Source: Nocardia cerradoensis NBRC 101014
GTDB taxonomy: Bacteria > Actinomycetota > Actinomycetes > Mycobacteriales > Mycobacteriaceae
Assembly (NCBI RefSeq): GCF_000308535.1
Contig: NZ_BAFW01000068.1
Coordinates: 1 to 54,505 of the forward strand
Length of the DNA stretch: 54,505 bases
Reading direction: 5' to 3'
The notes beneath the pieces were generated by a model. The model was not told the DNA's origin and ran no database searches. It saw nothing but the letters and a program-made list of their open reading frames with translations. This document shows, piece after piece, positions 34,643-44,071 of this stretch. Made by a program: the position numbers and the translations under genes. Position 1 is the stretch's first letter. Every line of letters starts with the position of its first letter.

Positions 34643-34737
34643 GCAGCAGTTATAGCCGACGCGGCCGATTCGACGGCAGGCAGCCGGATTTGTCGTATTA
34701 GGGTCTGTTGATCTTGGAAGTCATCGGAGTGGAGAGT

Positions 34738-36651
34738 ATGTCGAGATTGAGGAAGCTGCTGACGCTCGGGGCGGCAGCGGCGGCGGTTGTGCTCACCGCG
34801 GTGCCGGCGCACGCGCAGCAGCAACCCGAGTACGCGCCCACCATGCTGGTGCTGGACGCTTCGGGATCCATGCGGGCCCCGGATCCCGGCGGCGGCACGA
34901 AACTGGATGCGGCCAAGGCCGCTGTGCACAGTTTCGTCGCCGCGGCCCCACCGCGGTCGCGAGTGGGACTGACGGTGTACGGGACCGGAACCGGATCGTC
35001 GGACGCGGAGAAGACCGCCGGATGTGCGGATGTGCGCACGCTGCGCGGCGCCGACATCCTCGACAGAGCCGCCGTGAACACCGCCGTCGACGGTATCGAG
35101 GCCAGTGGATACACGCCGATCGGCGCCGCGCTGCGGGCGGCGGGCGAGGCGCTTCCGAAGGAGGGCCCGCGCTCGATCGTCCTCGTCTCCGACGGCGAAG
35201 ACACCTGCGCGCCACCGGATCCCTGTGAGGTCGCCCGGGAACTCGAGCGCCAGGGCGCGAGGATCGTGGTGCACGCCATCGGATTCGGTGTCGACGGGCC
35301 CGCGCGCAAACAGCTCACGTGCATCGCGCAGCAGACCGGCGGTACGTACACCGACGCCGCCGACGGCACCTCGCTCGAACGCGTTCTGCCCAGGGTGAGC
35401 CAGGCGGCGTTGCGCACCTATACGCCGATCGGGGCACCGATTTCCGGCGCCGCGGCCTATCGAGACGCGCCGATCGCGGCGCCGGGTCAATATCTGGACA
35501 CGATCGCGCAGCACGAAACGAAGTACTATGCCCTGGACGTGCCGCAGGGTGCGATGGCGTACTTCAGTGCGACGGTTGCCTTCCCTCATGTGCGGCAGAA
35601 ACAGTCCGGCAACGACAACAGCGTGTTGTACCTGCGGGTCTACGGCGAGGACGGCAAGGACTGCAACGTCTTCGGGTTCGAGCAGGTCGTGAACACCAGT
35701 GACGGTGTGGCCTTGACTGTCACCAAGGCGTGGGACGGCGCGACGAAGACCGACTCGGGATCCGACAGCGCCGCGAACGCGTGCCGCGGCGGCGGTCGCT
35801 ACTACTTCGCACCAGAGTGGCACGGCGTCGCCGACAACATGCCGCAGCAGATGCCGATGGAGTTGCTGTTCGGAATCGAGCCTGCGGCCGACGACCCCGG
35901 CCCGCCCGCGTCGACCACACCGACGGCATTCACGCCACCGGCCGGCAGTACCGTCGCGGTGACGGGAGGTGGATCGTTCAATGCCGCAACCACATTGGAA
36001 GGTTCCGGCAGCTATTCCGACACCCTGCAGCGTGGCGAGTCGGTGTTCTATCGGGTACCGCTCGGATGGGGGCAGGGTCTCGCCTACCGGGTGAATTTTT
36101 CGGATTCCGACAAGCACGGACTCGACGGGCTGTCACGGGCCACGACCACGCTGTACTCGCCGATTCGCACCGAGATCGATCACGACTTCGCCGGTTACAA
36201 CGGAGAATCCGCGGCGATGCCGGCCGGCGATCCGCTGGCCACGCTGCCGATACGCTACAGCAATCGCACGGCCGGGGCCGGTAAGGGCACCGAACAGAGC
36301 CTGGCGGGTTGGTACTACATCGCCGTCTCCGTCAGCGCCTCGAATGTCGAAGGACTCGGTGCGCCGGTCCCGATTCGCCTGGATGTGACCGTCGGCGGGG
36401 CCCCCGAACCCGGACCGCATTACGAATCCGCCACGGCGAAAGGCATATTCGGTGAGCACGAGACGCAGTCACCGGACGCGTCGTCCTCGGCGAACAGCGG
36501 CGGCCGATCGCCGGCATCGGCCGCCTCGGAATCCGGCGACGGGGTTTCGTCGACGGTCCTCGTCGCCGTCATCGCCGGTGTCGTCCTCCTCGGACTGCTT
36601 CTCGGCGCGCTGGTGGTGATACGGAGCCGCCGCAAGAAGTCGCGCCCCTAG
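34738..36651 (+). CDS. VWA-domain surface protein with C-terminal membrane anchor
   Basis: A 637-residue exported protein. Signal peptide 1-27 (AHA-QQ cleavage); a von Willebrand A domain at about 34-215 with the MIDAS motif DASGS at 40-44 and the later T and D metal ligands (GYTPIG, VSDGEDTC); a long middle region with beta-rich segments repeated in outline (PIGAPISG, then a second half from about 400); and a C-terminal transmembrane helix at about 604-627 followed by RSRRKKSRP, which keeps it anchored. Metal-dependent adhesion or protein interaction outside the cell is the usual role. ATG at 34738 has GGAGAG close upstream. Confidence 0.85.
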   Translation: MSRLRKLLTLGAAAAAVVLTAVPAHAQQQPEYAPTMLVLDASGSMRAPDPGGGTKLDAAKAAVHSFVAAAPPRSRVGLTVYGTGTGSSDAEKTAGCADVRTLRGADILDRAAVNTAVDGIEASGYTPIGAALRAAGEALPKEGPRSIVLVSDGEDTCAPPDPCEVARELERQGARIVVHAIGFGVDGPARKQLTCIAQQTGGTYTDAADGTSLERVLPRVSQAALRTYTPIGAPISGAAAYRDAPIAAPGQYLDTIAQHETKYYALDVPQGAMAYFSATVAFPHVRQKQSGNDNSVLYLRVYGEDGKDCNVFGFEQVVNTSDGVALTVTKAWDGATKTDSGSDSAANACRGGGRYYFAPEWHGVADNMPQQMPMELLFGIEPAADDPGPPASTTPTAFTPPAGSTVAVTGGGSFNAATTLEGSGSYSDTLQRGESVFYRVPLGWGQGLAYRVNFSDSDKHGLDGLSRATTTLYSPIRTEIDHDFAGYNGESAAMPAGDPLATLPIRYSNRTAGAGKGTEQSLAGWYYIAVSVSASNVEGLGAPVPIRLDVTVGGAPEPGPHYESATAKGIFGEHETQSPDASSSANSGGRSPASAASESGDGVSSTVLVAVIAGVVLLGLLLGALVVIRSRRKKSRP

Positions 36652-36684
36652 GGCGCCGCTACCGAGGAACCGCGGGAATCGAGG

Positions 36685-36722
36685 GCCGGTCCGTGATCGC
36701 TTGCCGGTGATCACGGACCGGC
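36685..36722. terminator. Bidirectional hairpin between VWA and prenyl synthase genes
   Basis: A perfect 14-bp stem (GCCGGTCCGTGATC at 36685-36698, complement at 36709-36722) and a 10-base loop, filling the gap between two convergent genes and touching the prenyl synthase stop codon. Confidence 0.85.
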
Positions 36723-37856
36723 TCACCTGTTTCGCCGCACCACCACGTGTGCCAGGGTTTCGAGATCGCCCCGGGCGATACCGGACGGCAGCCCGGCCAG
36801 TGCGGAACGCAACGCCCGGTCGGCGTAGTCGCGGGTGAGTTCACGGCCACCGGCGGCAGCGACCAGTTCGGCCGCACGCGCTACGTCGACCGTGGTCATC
36901 GGCCGCGGCTCGTTGTACAGCCGGGCCAATTCGCGGCCCGCGTCGGTATCGGAGGCCAGTGCGCACACCACCGGGAACGACCGCTTCCGTGCGGCGAGGT
37001 CGCTGAGCGCGGGTTTTCCGGTCACCGCCGGATCGCCCCAGATGTCGATGGCGTCGTCGACCAGCTGGAACGCGAGCCCCAGATTGCGGCCGAAGGTGTT
37101 GAACGCGGCCACCGTCCGCGAATCCGCACCCGCGCACAACGCGCCCAAGGCGCACGAACAGCCCAGCAGCACCGCGGTTTTGCCCGCCGCCATGGACAGA
37201 TAGTCCTCGACGCTCACATCCGGCCGGGTCTCGAAATCGCAGTCCTGATATTGGCCGTGGCACAGCGTCGCGGCGGTGCGGGCCAGCCGGATCACCGCCG
37301 CGGCGCCGGTCTCCTCCGGCACCCCGCCGTCGGAGAGCACGGCGAACGCCAACGCCTGCAACGCGTCTCCGAGCAGCGTGGCATTGGTGGTGCCCCACAC
37401 CCGCCAGACCGTGGGCCGGCCGTGACGCAACGGATCGGCGTCCATCACATCGTCGTGCACGAGGGAGAAGTTGTGCAGCAGTTCGACCGCCGCACCGGCG
37501 TGGACGGCATCGGCGGCCGGGGCGCCGCAAGCGGCCGCGGCGGCCAGGGTCAACGCCGGGCGCAAGCCCTTGCCGTGCGCACCGGCGCGCAGATTGCCCT
37601 CGGCGTCGCACCAGCCGAAGTGGTATCCGGCCATCCGGTCCAGGGGGTGACCGAGCGTCGCGACCGCGGCCCGCAGGACCGGAGCGATCGCCGTGCGGGC
37701 ATCGGCGAGCAAGGCGCCCGCAGAGCGCACACCCGGTGTGGCATCGGTGGTGGCGCGTGGGCGGCGCCCGGGTTCGCGGGGGAGCGCGCAATCCTTGCGG
37801 TCCGGTGCTGGAAGACGTTGTTCCGGAGGGTAGGTGGTGGGTTTGGATGATCGCAT
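36723..37856 (-). CDS. Polyprenyl diphosphate synthase, GGPP-synthase type
   Basis: A 377-residue trans-isoprenyl synthase. First Asp-rich motif DDVMD at 135-139 and second DDAID at 267-271; GKGLRP at 95-100 binds IPP. The first motif lacks the two-residue insertion of bacterial FPP synthases, and Phe130 sits five residues before it, the pattern of type I geranylgeranyl diphosphate synthases, so a C20 product is likely. An extra N-terminal 50 residues are Arg/Pro-rich. It is 144 bases downstream of the terpene cyclase on the same strand and probably supplies its substrate. Confidence 0.88.
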   Translation of the reverse strand: MRSSKPTTYPPEQRLPAPDRKDCALPREPGRRPRATTDATPGVRSAGALLADARTAIAPVLRAAVATLGHPLDRMAGYHFGWCDAEGNLRAGAHGKGLRPALTLAAAAACGAPAADAVHAGAAVELLHNFSLVHDDVMDADPLRHGRPTVWRVWGTTNATLLGDALQALAFAVLSDGGVPEETGAAAVIRLARTAATLCHGQYQDCDFETRPDVSVEDYLSMAAGKTAVLLGCSCALGALCAGADSRTVAAFNTFGRNLGLAFQLVDDAIDIWGDPAVTGKPALSDLAARKRSFPVVCALASDTDAGRELARLYNEPRPMTTVDVARAAELVAAAGGRELTRDYADRALRSALAGLPSGIARGDLETLAHVVVRRNR

Positions 37857-38000
37857 TTCCGGCCCCGCTCGCTAGGGCACAGCCGCCGCGCCCGCTCCGC
37901 GTCGCGGTCGGCGGTGCGTGAAGTATTCATCGTCGCACCGGAACCCGCGGGCCGGGCGGTGGCCCGGGTTGCGTTTGCGCAACGCCCCGCGGATTCGCCG

Positions 38001-38981
38001 TCAGGTCAGGGGTGCGCCGTGTTCGAGTGCCTCGCGCGGTGCACTGGTGTAGCGCGCGGCCTGATAGTGGTAGTCGAAGTTGGCTCGGACATACCGGGTG
38101 TAACAGGTTGCGGTGCTGAGGATATCGGCGCGCTCGCGGCCGGACAGGCCCGCTGCGTCGAGCTCGGCGGGCAGCGCATCGATGCCCGTCAGCATCCGGC
38201 GCACACATTCGGTGAGCATCCGGTCGACCACCTCGACCGCCTGTTTCCGGTCGAGGCCCTGCTGCCGTTCGGCCAGCAGCACCGAGTTGTACAGGTACTC
38301 CGAGGCCTCGTCGGAGTCGATGGACAGGATGTCGTTGAACAGTCCCATATGTTCGACCGACGCCTCCCGTATCGCACGCAACGCCGGCAGGCCGCGCGCC
38401 GCCGCGCACAGGTCGACGCCCTCCGCGATCTCGCTGATATCGAGAAATACGTACAGCGCCACGGAATCACGCCGGTGGGCCCGATAGTCGTCCAGATCGG
38501 GATAGCGATCGGTGAGCCGCCCGATGCTCTCGGTGTAGTAGGTCCACAACCACGCCGAGAGCTCGGTGCGCACGGCATGGCGCCACTGGCTGGAGCGTCC
38601 GGCGCACAGTTCGCGCCAGAGTTCGGCGAAGGCCACCGCGAGCACCCCGCGCGGTTGCGCACCGTATTCGAACACCTCCTCCAGTTCGGTGATGGTCGCC
38701 AAGGTCCGTGCCGGGTCGGGAATTTCGATGTCGAACTGATCGTCGACGATGAAAGCCCACGCGGTGAATCGGCTCAGCAATCCCAGCGCGTCCACCCCGG
38801 CGTACGGGCACCACAGCGCGTACATGCGAGCCGGCCGGGTCCGGCGCATGCGCCGGCGAGTCGGCTCCGAGGGAACCAGATCACAACGTTCGAGCCAGGC
38901 CCACATGACCTGCTCGGCCTCCGATTCGGCGGGATTGGCCCCCTCCGAATCGAACGGCATGAAGAACTCAGTTACATGCAT
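38001..38981 (-). CDS. Class I terpene cyclase with variant NSE motif
   Basis: A 326-residue class I terpene synthase. DDQFD at 80-84 is the Asp-rich Mg site; YRAHRRDS (166-173) holds the diphosphate-sensing Arg; NDILSIDSDE at 216-225 is the second metal site; RY at 310-311 closes the active site. In the usual NSE motif (NDxxSxxxE) the ninth position is Glu; here it is Asp224, with a Glu one residue later. All other elements are intact, so the enzyme may still be active. ATG at 38981 follows AGGCGG. With the neighbouring GGPP-type synthase this could be a diterpene cyclase; no tailoring P450 is adjacent. Confidence 0.88.
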   Translation of the reverse strand: MHVTEFFMPFDSEGANPAESEAEQVMWAWLERCDLVPSEPTRRRMRRTRPARMYALWCPYAGVDALGLLSRFTAWAFIVDDQFDIEIPDPARTLATITELEEVFEYGAQPRGVLAVAFAELWRELCAGRSSQWRHAVRTELSAWLWTYYTESIGRLTDRYPDLDDYRAHRRDSVALYVFLDISEIAEGVDLCAAARGLPALRAIREASVEHMGLFNDILSIDSDEASEYLYNSVLLAERQQGLDRKQAVEVVDRMLTECVRRMLTGIDALPAELDAAGLSGRERADILSTATCYTRYVRANFDYHYQAARYTSAPREALEHGAPLT

Positions 38982-39442
38982 CGAAACCGCCTATCTCGCA
39001 AGCAGTTTAACGTGAAGGCGGCAATCCGGGCATTCGGTTTGCGATATCGGGTCCACCCGGTGTGACGACAAGGCGAAGTGCCACAACGGATTCGGATCGA
39101 TCTCGCGCCTGACGATGATCGAGCTATCGATTCGACCGCGCAGGCGCCGCACCGCGGGATATCCATGGCGGGGAGTCATCCGTTACGGGAGCATTCGTCG
39201 GGCGATCGCCGACGAGCGGTGCGGAATACCATTCGTGCCCGCGGCCGAGATCGGCGCGCCGATGTATCCGCCCGGCGGCAACAGCCGCTCGATCGCCACG
39301 CACGAGCCTCGGCGCATACCGTTGACAGCCGTCCCTGGGCTACGGACAACTCATGACCCCCTCGTTCCGCCGCCCACCGCCGAGTTTACGGCAGGCTAGC
39401 CCAATGGGTTTCGACGCCGTCGACGGGATCACGAGCTCATTT
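38982..39442. other. 461-base intergenic region upstream of the terpene cyclase
   Basis: Holds the promoter of the terpene locus near 38985-39040 (minus strand). TTGACA at 39322 faces the plus strand, where no gene follows. A 94-codon plus-strand frame at 39115-39399 has no domain and an Arg/Pro composition like random GC-rich sequence, so I do not call it. Confidence 0.5.
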
Positions 39443-40306
39443 CTACGCGTCCTCGAGTGCCAGCATGCCCGCCAGCAGCGGGTCCCAGGTCGAGGCCGGA
39501 AGTTCGTGCCCGATGCCCGGCAGCGGAAGCAGTTCGGCGCCCGGGATCTCGCGGGCCATGGCCTGCCCGTTGCCGTACGGGAAGAACGGGTCGTCGGTGC
39601 CGTGAACGACGAGAGTCGGCACGGTGAGCTCGCCCAGACGCTCCCGCCAGCGCTCACCGGCCTCGACGAACGCCAGATTGAGAACGCTGGAGCCCATGTC
39701 GGTGGTGCGGTCGACCGTGCGCCTCGCCTGGTGCCGTGCCTGCTGTTCGTCGAATCCGCGTGCGCCGGACAGTGTCCGGGCTTGCTCGACGCGATAGTCG
39801 ATCACGGCGGCCCGGTCGGACCAGTCCGGGGCGGGTGTCGCGGCGAAGAAGCCCATGATCCGGTCGGAGTGTTCCGGCAGATCCGGATCCGCCGGGCCGG
39901 GCGCGGTCGGACGGGTGTTGATCAGGGTCAGGGCCGATACACGGTCGCCGTGGTCGAGTGCGGCGAGCTGACAGATCCATCCGGCCACCGAGAAGCCCAC
40001 CAGGTGGGCGCGCGGCAGTCCGAAGACGTCCATCAGCCCGACGATGTCGCAAACCAGGTCACGCAGGGTGTAGCCGGGGGAGCCGGTCGGATAGGCGCTC
40101 GACCGGCCGGTGTCGCGAATGTCGTAGCGAAGGACGAACCGGCCGGCCCGGGCCAACCGGTCGCAGAATTCGTCTTCCCAGAACAGTCCCGACGTGGACG
40201 GCAGCACCACCGGAGGCTGTCGCCGGTCTCCGAAGGTGGTGACACACAGGTCGGCGTCACCGACGGTGACGAGGTGTTCGGGCGAGCGTTGACCATGAAG
40301 CGGCAC
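39443..40306 (-). CDS. Alpha/beta hydrolase, RdmC-like esterase
   Basis: A 287-residue alpha/beta hydrolase. Catalytic triad Ser106 in GFSVAGW, Asp238 or Asp239 in HGTDDPFFP and His267 in GIGHELP; RYDIRDTGRSS at 60-70 is typical of the RdmC (aclacinomycin methylesterase) group. GTG at 40306 is set by GAGGAG five bases upstream; a longer frame adds 19 Arg-rich residues without a ribosome binding site. It lies between the terpene locus and the monooxygenase operon and belongs clearly to neither. The ester substrate is unknown. Confidence 0.85.
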   Translation of the reverse strand: MPLHGQRSPEHLVTVGDADLCVTTFGDRRQPPVVLPSTSGLFWEDEFCDRLARAGRFVLRYDIRDTGRSSAYPTGSPGYTLRDLVCDIVGLMDVFGLPRAHLVGFSVAGWICQLAALDHGDRVSALTLINTRPTAPGPADPDLPEHSDRIMGFFAATPAPDWSDRAAVIDYRVEQARTLSGARGFDEQQARHQARRTVDRTTDMGSSVLNLAFVEAGERWRERLGELTVPTLVVHGTDDPFFPYGNGQAMAREIPGAELLPLPGIGHELPASTWDPLLAGMLALEDA

Positions 40307-40396
40307 GGCGACTCCTCTGCGTTTGCGTCTGCTGAGGAGACTCCTTCCGCACCCGAAACTCATCGGCCGCCCGGTAGGGCTCGCCGCGAGTAGATC

Positions 40397-41530
40397 CTAG
40401 GCGGCGCGGATCTGCGGTAATCCCCATTCGGCGGCGAGCAGTTCGTGTGAGCGCAACCGGTCCTCGTGCCGGTAGGTGACGCTGGTGACGACGAGTTCGT
40501 CGGCGCCGGTCAACTGCTGTAGCGCGGACAGCCGTTCGGCCACCGAACCCGGTGCTCCGACGAACTGGGTGGTGACGCGATCGTGCACCAGGCGCTGCTG
40601 CTGTTCGGTCAACGCGGGCGCGGTGTCGGGATCGAGGTATTCGGCGGCGCCGGCGCCACTGCGGATGCTGTAGACCCAATGGCCGTAGGTCGAGGCCAGG
40701 TGGGCGGCGGTCGCGTCGTCGTCGGCGACGACCACATCGGCCGACACGATCAGATAGGGCCGGTCGAGAACCGCCGACGGCCGGAAGGCGGCGCGATACG
40801 CCTCCACCGTCTCCACGATCGTGCCCGGGGAGACGTGGTAGTTGGCCGCGAACGGCAGTCCGAGCCGGCCCGCGAGCTGAGCGCTCTCACCGCCGGAGCT
40901 CCCGAACAGCCACAGCTGAACCTCGGCGCCCTCACCCGGAACAGCATGCAGCGCAATACCTTCCGAGCTGCGGTAGTTCCCGGTCAGCAGATCGCGGATC
41001 TCGCGGACCTGACGGCCGTAGTCCAGCGGCTGGGTACCGGGCAGTTGCAGCGCCTCGAAACTCGCCGCCAGCCGGGCGGTATCGAGCAGCCGCCCGGAAC
41101 TGAACGGCGGCGGGATCACGACACCGTCGCGCACCCGGGTCGGACGGTCGGGCGCGGGCACCGGTTTCACCCCCGCCGAGCGCACCTCGGCGATCCGATG
41201 CGCCGAGCGCCCCAGGCCCAGATCCAGCCGTCCCGGATACAGCGCGTCGATGGTGCCGAACGCCTCCACCACCGCCGCGGAGGTGTGGTGGCCGACCTGC
41301 ACTGCGGCCGAGCCGACCCGGATGGTGTCGGTGGCGGCCGCGATCAAGGCGATGAGCGTGGTCGGCGCGGAGGAAGCCACCGCGACGAAATGGTGTTCGG
41401 CGACCCAGAATCGGCGATAACCCCACGACTCGGCGTGGCGGGCCAGATCGACAGTGTTGCGCAGCGCCTGCCGCGGTGTGGACCCGGCACTGATAGGGGA
41501 GAGATCCAGAATCGACAACGGCACGGTCAT
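40397..41530 (-). CDS. Luciferase-like FMN monooxygenase, MsnO8 type
   Basis: A 377-residue LLM-class flavin-dependent oxidoreductase close to the MsnO8 group: WVAEHHF near residue 43, SAAVQVGHHT near 73-82 and DLGLGRSAHR near 101-110, where flavin phosphate binds. These enzymes use reduced FMN supplied by a separate reductase to insert oxygen into a substrate. Its ATG overlaps the stop of the preceding DszA-like gene (ATGA). Third gene of an operon of three flavin monooxygenases. Confidence 0.88.
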   Translation of the reverse strand: MTVPLSILDLSPISAGSTPRQALRNTVDLARHAESWGYRRFWVAEHHFVAVASSAPTTLIALIAAATDTIRVGSAAVQVGHHTSAAVVEAFGTIDALYPGRLDLGLGRSAHRIAEVRSAGVKPVPAPDRPTRVRDGVVIPPPFSSGRLLDTARLAASFEALQLPGTQPLDYGRQVREIRDLLTGNYRSSEGIALHAVPGEGAEVQLWLFGSSGGESAQLAGRLGLPFAANYHVSPGTIVETVEAYRAAFRPSAVLDRPYLIVSADVVVADDDATAAHLASTYGHWVYSIRSGAGAAEYLDPDTAPALTEQQQRLVHDRVTTQFVGAPGSVAERLSALQQLTGADELVVTSVTYRHEDRLRSHELLAAEWGLPQIRAA

Positions 41531-42897
41531 GACGCTCGCACTCCTTCGCTGCCGCGATGCGGATGGCGCAGCCCCAGATGTTCGCGCAGGGTTACACCGG
41601 TGTATTCGGTTCGGAAACTGCCCAGGTCCTGAAGTTCGGGAACGACCTTGTCGACGAATTCGTCGAGTCCGGCCGGCGTGAGATGGGGGACGAGCACGAA
41701 GCCGTCGGCGGCGTCGGACTGCACGTATCGATCGATCTCCGCGGCGACCTGAGCGGGCGTGCCGACGAACTGCTGGCGCGCGGTCACCTCGATGATCAGT
41801 TCCCGGATGCTCAGCTTCTCGGCTTCCGCCTTGGCACGCCAGGCCTCGGCGATCGCGCGCGGGTCCTTGGCGTGCCGGACACGTCCACGGGTGATGTTCG
41901 CGTTGTCGACCGGATCGATCTCGGGCAGCGGGCCGTCGGGGTCGTAGCCGGAAAGGTCACGGCCCCAGACCTGTTCGAGGAAGGCGATCGCCGTCTGCGG
42001 TCCGACCTGCTGCAGCCGGATCTCCCGCGCCCGCTCCTGCGCGTCGGCGTCGCTGTCACCGAGCACGAACGTCGCGGCGGGCAGGATCTTCAGATCGTCG
42101 CGCCGGCGGCCGTACTTCGCGAGCCGGGTCTTGATGTCGGTGTAGAACTGGCGCCCGTCCTCGAGTTCGCCGTGGCGGCTGAAGATCGCATCGGCCTTCG
42201 CGGCGGCGAATTCCCGGCCCTCCTCGGAATCACCGGCCTGGATCTGCACCGGATACCCCTGCGGGCTCGCCGGCAATCCGTAGACGCCCTCGATATCGAA
42301 TTGCGTGCCGCGATAACTGAATCGGGGCGCCGGGCCGCCGAACACACCGCGTTCGCGGTCGACGACCGGCGCCCCGCCGGCGCGACTGTCCCAGATCGCG
42401 CGGGTCGCGTCGACCACTTCCGCCGCGCGCACGTAGCGCTGCGAGTGGTCCAGATAGCCACCACGCCGGAAATTCTCACCGGTGAACGCGTCGGACGAGG
42501 TCACGGCGTTCCACGCGGCCCGCCCGCCCGACAGGTGATCCAGACTGGCGAATTGCCGTGCGAGTTCGAAGGGTTCGTTGAACGTGGTGTTGATCGTGCC
42601 GGCCAGGCCGAGATGGGTCGTGACCCCGGCGAGCGCGTCGAGCACGGTGAAGGTGTCGGGACGGCCGACCACGTCCAGGTCGAAGATCCGGCCGCGGTGT
42701 TCGCGCAGGCGCAGCCCCTCGGCGAGGAAGAAGAAGTCGAACAATCCGCGCTCGGCGGTGCGCGCCAGGTGAACGAAGGAGTCGAACTCGATCTGGCTGC
42801 CCGATTCCGGCACGCTCCACACCGTGGTGTTGTTCACCCCCGGGAAGTGGGCGGCCAGGTGAATCTGCTTGCGTACCTGTTGTTTCGGCATCCTCAT
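41527..42897 (-). CDS. NtaA/SnaA/DszA family FMN monooxygenase
   Basis: A 456-residue two-component monooxygenase of the NtaA/SnaA/DszA family, whose members cleave C-N or C-S bonds (nitrilotriacetate, dibenzothiophene sulfone, S-substituted N-acetylcysteines as in CmoJ/YtnJ). Signature: HFPGVNNTTVW at the N-terminus, EGLRLREHRG near 54-63 and WNAVTSSDAFTGENFRRGGY near 130-149. ATG at 42897 overlaps the preceding gene as ATGA; a frame further upstream lies inside that gene. No flavin reductase gene is adjacent. Confidence 0.9.
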   Translation of the reverse strand: MRMPKQQVRKQIHLAAHFPGVNNTTVWSVPESGSQIEFDSFVHLARTAERGLFDFFFLAEGLRLREHRGRIFDLDVVGRPDTFTVLDALAGVTTHLGLAGTINTTFNEPFELARQFASLDHLSGGRAAWNAVTSSDAFTGENFRRGGYLDHSQRYVRAAEVVDATRAIWDSRAGGAPVVDRERGVFGGPAPRFSYRGTQFDIEGVYGLPASPQGYPVQIQAGDSEEGREFAAAKADAIFSRHGELEDGRQFYTDIKTRLAKYGRRRDDLKILPAATFVLGDSDADAQERAREIRLQQVGPQTAIAFLEQVWGRDLSGYDPDGPLPEIDPVDNANITRGRVRHAKDPRAIAEAWRAKAEAEKLSIRELIIEVTARQQFVGTPAQVAAEIDRYVQSDAADGFVLVPHLTPAGLDEFVDKVVPELQDLGSFRTEYTGVTLREHLGLRHPHRGSEGVRAS

Positions 42898-43976
42898 CCT
42901 CGGGCGACTGCGTAGCGGTTGGCGGGGCGCGTCAATCCGATGCGGGCGCGCAGGCTGCGTGCCGGCCGGTCGAGCGCCGCGGTGAACGCGGGCACCGCCA
43001 GGGGCCGCAACACCAGACCGTCGGCTGCGCACTCGCGCTGGGCCCGGTCCAGCAGTGCGCGCAGACCGTCGGCGGTGCCGAGATGGCGCACGGTCGCGGG
43101 CGGGGCCGCCGGGCCCCAGGCGTCCAACTGGTCGAGTTCGGCATGCGCCCGGTCCTCGGTCGCGGCCAGATGCACCTCGACGTCGAGCAGGATCCGCACC
43201 TCGTCGGGGGACCGCCCGGCCGCGGCGACCGCGGAGCGCAGCCGGGTGCGCAGGGCGGCCGCTTCGTCGAGGTCGGCGGCTCCGACCCGGATCAAATCGG
43301 CGCGGTGGACCGCGAGGCGGGTACTCGGGGGCGACTCGGCGCGCACCGCGATCGGCGGCTGCCCCTGCGGCGGGCGAGGCGTGATCGAGGGACCCTTGAC
43401 CGAGAAGTTCTCGCCCTCGAAGTCGATGTAGTGCAGCCGGTCGCGGTCGATGAAGCGGCCGGTCGCGAGATCGCGGATCTCGGCGTCGTCCTCCCAGCTG
43501 TCCCACAGCCGGGTCACCACCTCGATCGCCTCGTCGGCCTCACGCCACAGCGAGGCGTCGTCCTGCGGCTGTTTGCGGCCGAACAGGGTCGTCTGCTCGG
43601 CGTCCGCGGAGACCGCGACCTCCCAACCGGCCCGGCCGTAGGTGGCGTAGTCGAGGGCGGCGATCGCCTTGGACACATGGAACGGTTCGGTGTGGGTGAC
43701 CGTCGCCTGCGGGATCAGCCCGATGCTCCGGGTCGCGGCGGCGGCGCGGGCGGCGAGCGCGATCGCGTCGAGCGGGCCGTAACCGTGCGCGTCCACACCG
43801 AAGGTGTCCGGGAGGAAGACGAAGTCGAGTCCGGCCCGGTCGGCGGCGGTGATCGCGTCGAGCCAGTAGCCGGGCGTGAACAGCTCCTCGGCGCGGGAGT
43901 CGGCCCGCCGCCACGACGCCGGGTGGATACCCGTGCCGGACAATTCCACCCCGAGCAGAGGCGGGAACGACGACAT
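42894..43976 (-). CDS. Luciferase-like FMN monooxygenase
   Basis: A 360-residue LLM-class oxidoreductase, first gene of the operon. FVFLPDTFGVD near 54-64, ATRSIGLIPQATVTHTEPF near 82-100 and WEVAVSADAEQTTLFGR near 119-135 are the typical barrel strands of the desulfurisation-type group. GC codon use is like its neighbours. The leader contains a predicted promoter with the shared 36-bp element, and an 8-bp perfect stem between promoter and start. AAAGGACG lies upstream of the ATG. Confidence 0.88.
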   Translation of the reverse strand: MSSFPPLLGVELSGTGIHPASWRRADSRAEELFTPGYWLDAITAADRAGLDFVFLPDTFGVDAHGYGPLDAIALAARAAAATRSIGLIPQATVTHTEPFHVSKAIAALDYATYGRAGWEVAVSADAEQTTLFGRKQPQDDASLWREADEAIEVVTRLWDSWEDDAEIRDLATGRFIDRDRLHYIDFEGENFSVKGPSITPRPPQGQPPIAVRAESPPSTRLAVHRADLIRVGAADLDEAAALRTRLRSAVAAAGRSPDEVRILLDVEVHLAATEDRAHAELDQLDAWGPAAPPATVRHLGTADGLRALLDRAQRECAADGLVLRPLAVPAFTAALDRPARSLRARIGLTRPANRYAVARG

Positions 43977-44015
43977 GCGAAGGCGTCCTTTCGATCGACA
44001 GGAGAGACACCGCCG

Positions 44016-44052
44016 GATCGCGGTTCACGGGAAGCGGAGATGTCCCGCGATC
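44016..44052 (-). promoter_or_regulatory. Stem-loop in the leader of the monooxygenase operon
   Basis: GATCGCGG at 44016-44023 pairs perfectly with CCGCGATC at 44045-44052. On the minus strand it begins about 20 bases after the predicted transcription start, and its first part (CGATCG after GCCCATCC) is shared with the riboswitch-like leader of the transporter operon, but the remaining SAM-aptamer landmarks are absent. Confidence 0.4.
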
Positions 44053-44071
44053 GCCGGATGGGCAGAAGCTC

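Noticed and set aside
36747..37850. Plus-strand frame of 367 codons opposite the prenyl synthase
   Set aside because: Composition of a shadow frame and opposite strand to a gene with both Asp-rich motifs.
39322..39327. TTGACA as a plus-strand -35 in the terpene-hydrolase spacer
   Set aside because: No plus-strand gene follows and no -10 at proper distance.
39115..39399. Possible 94-codon gene upstream of the terpene cyclase
   Set aside because: No ribosome binding site, no motif, composition like non-coding GC-rich DNA.
43977..44071. Second SAM-clan riboswitch at the monooxygenase operon
   Set aside because: The leader start is shared with the transporter operon, but GCAACC and GGUGC landmarks are missing and a different perfect stem occupies the space.
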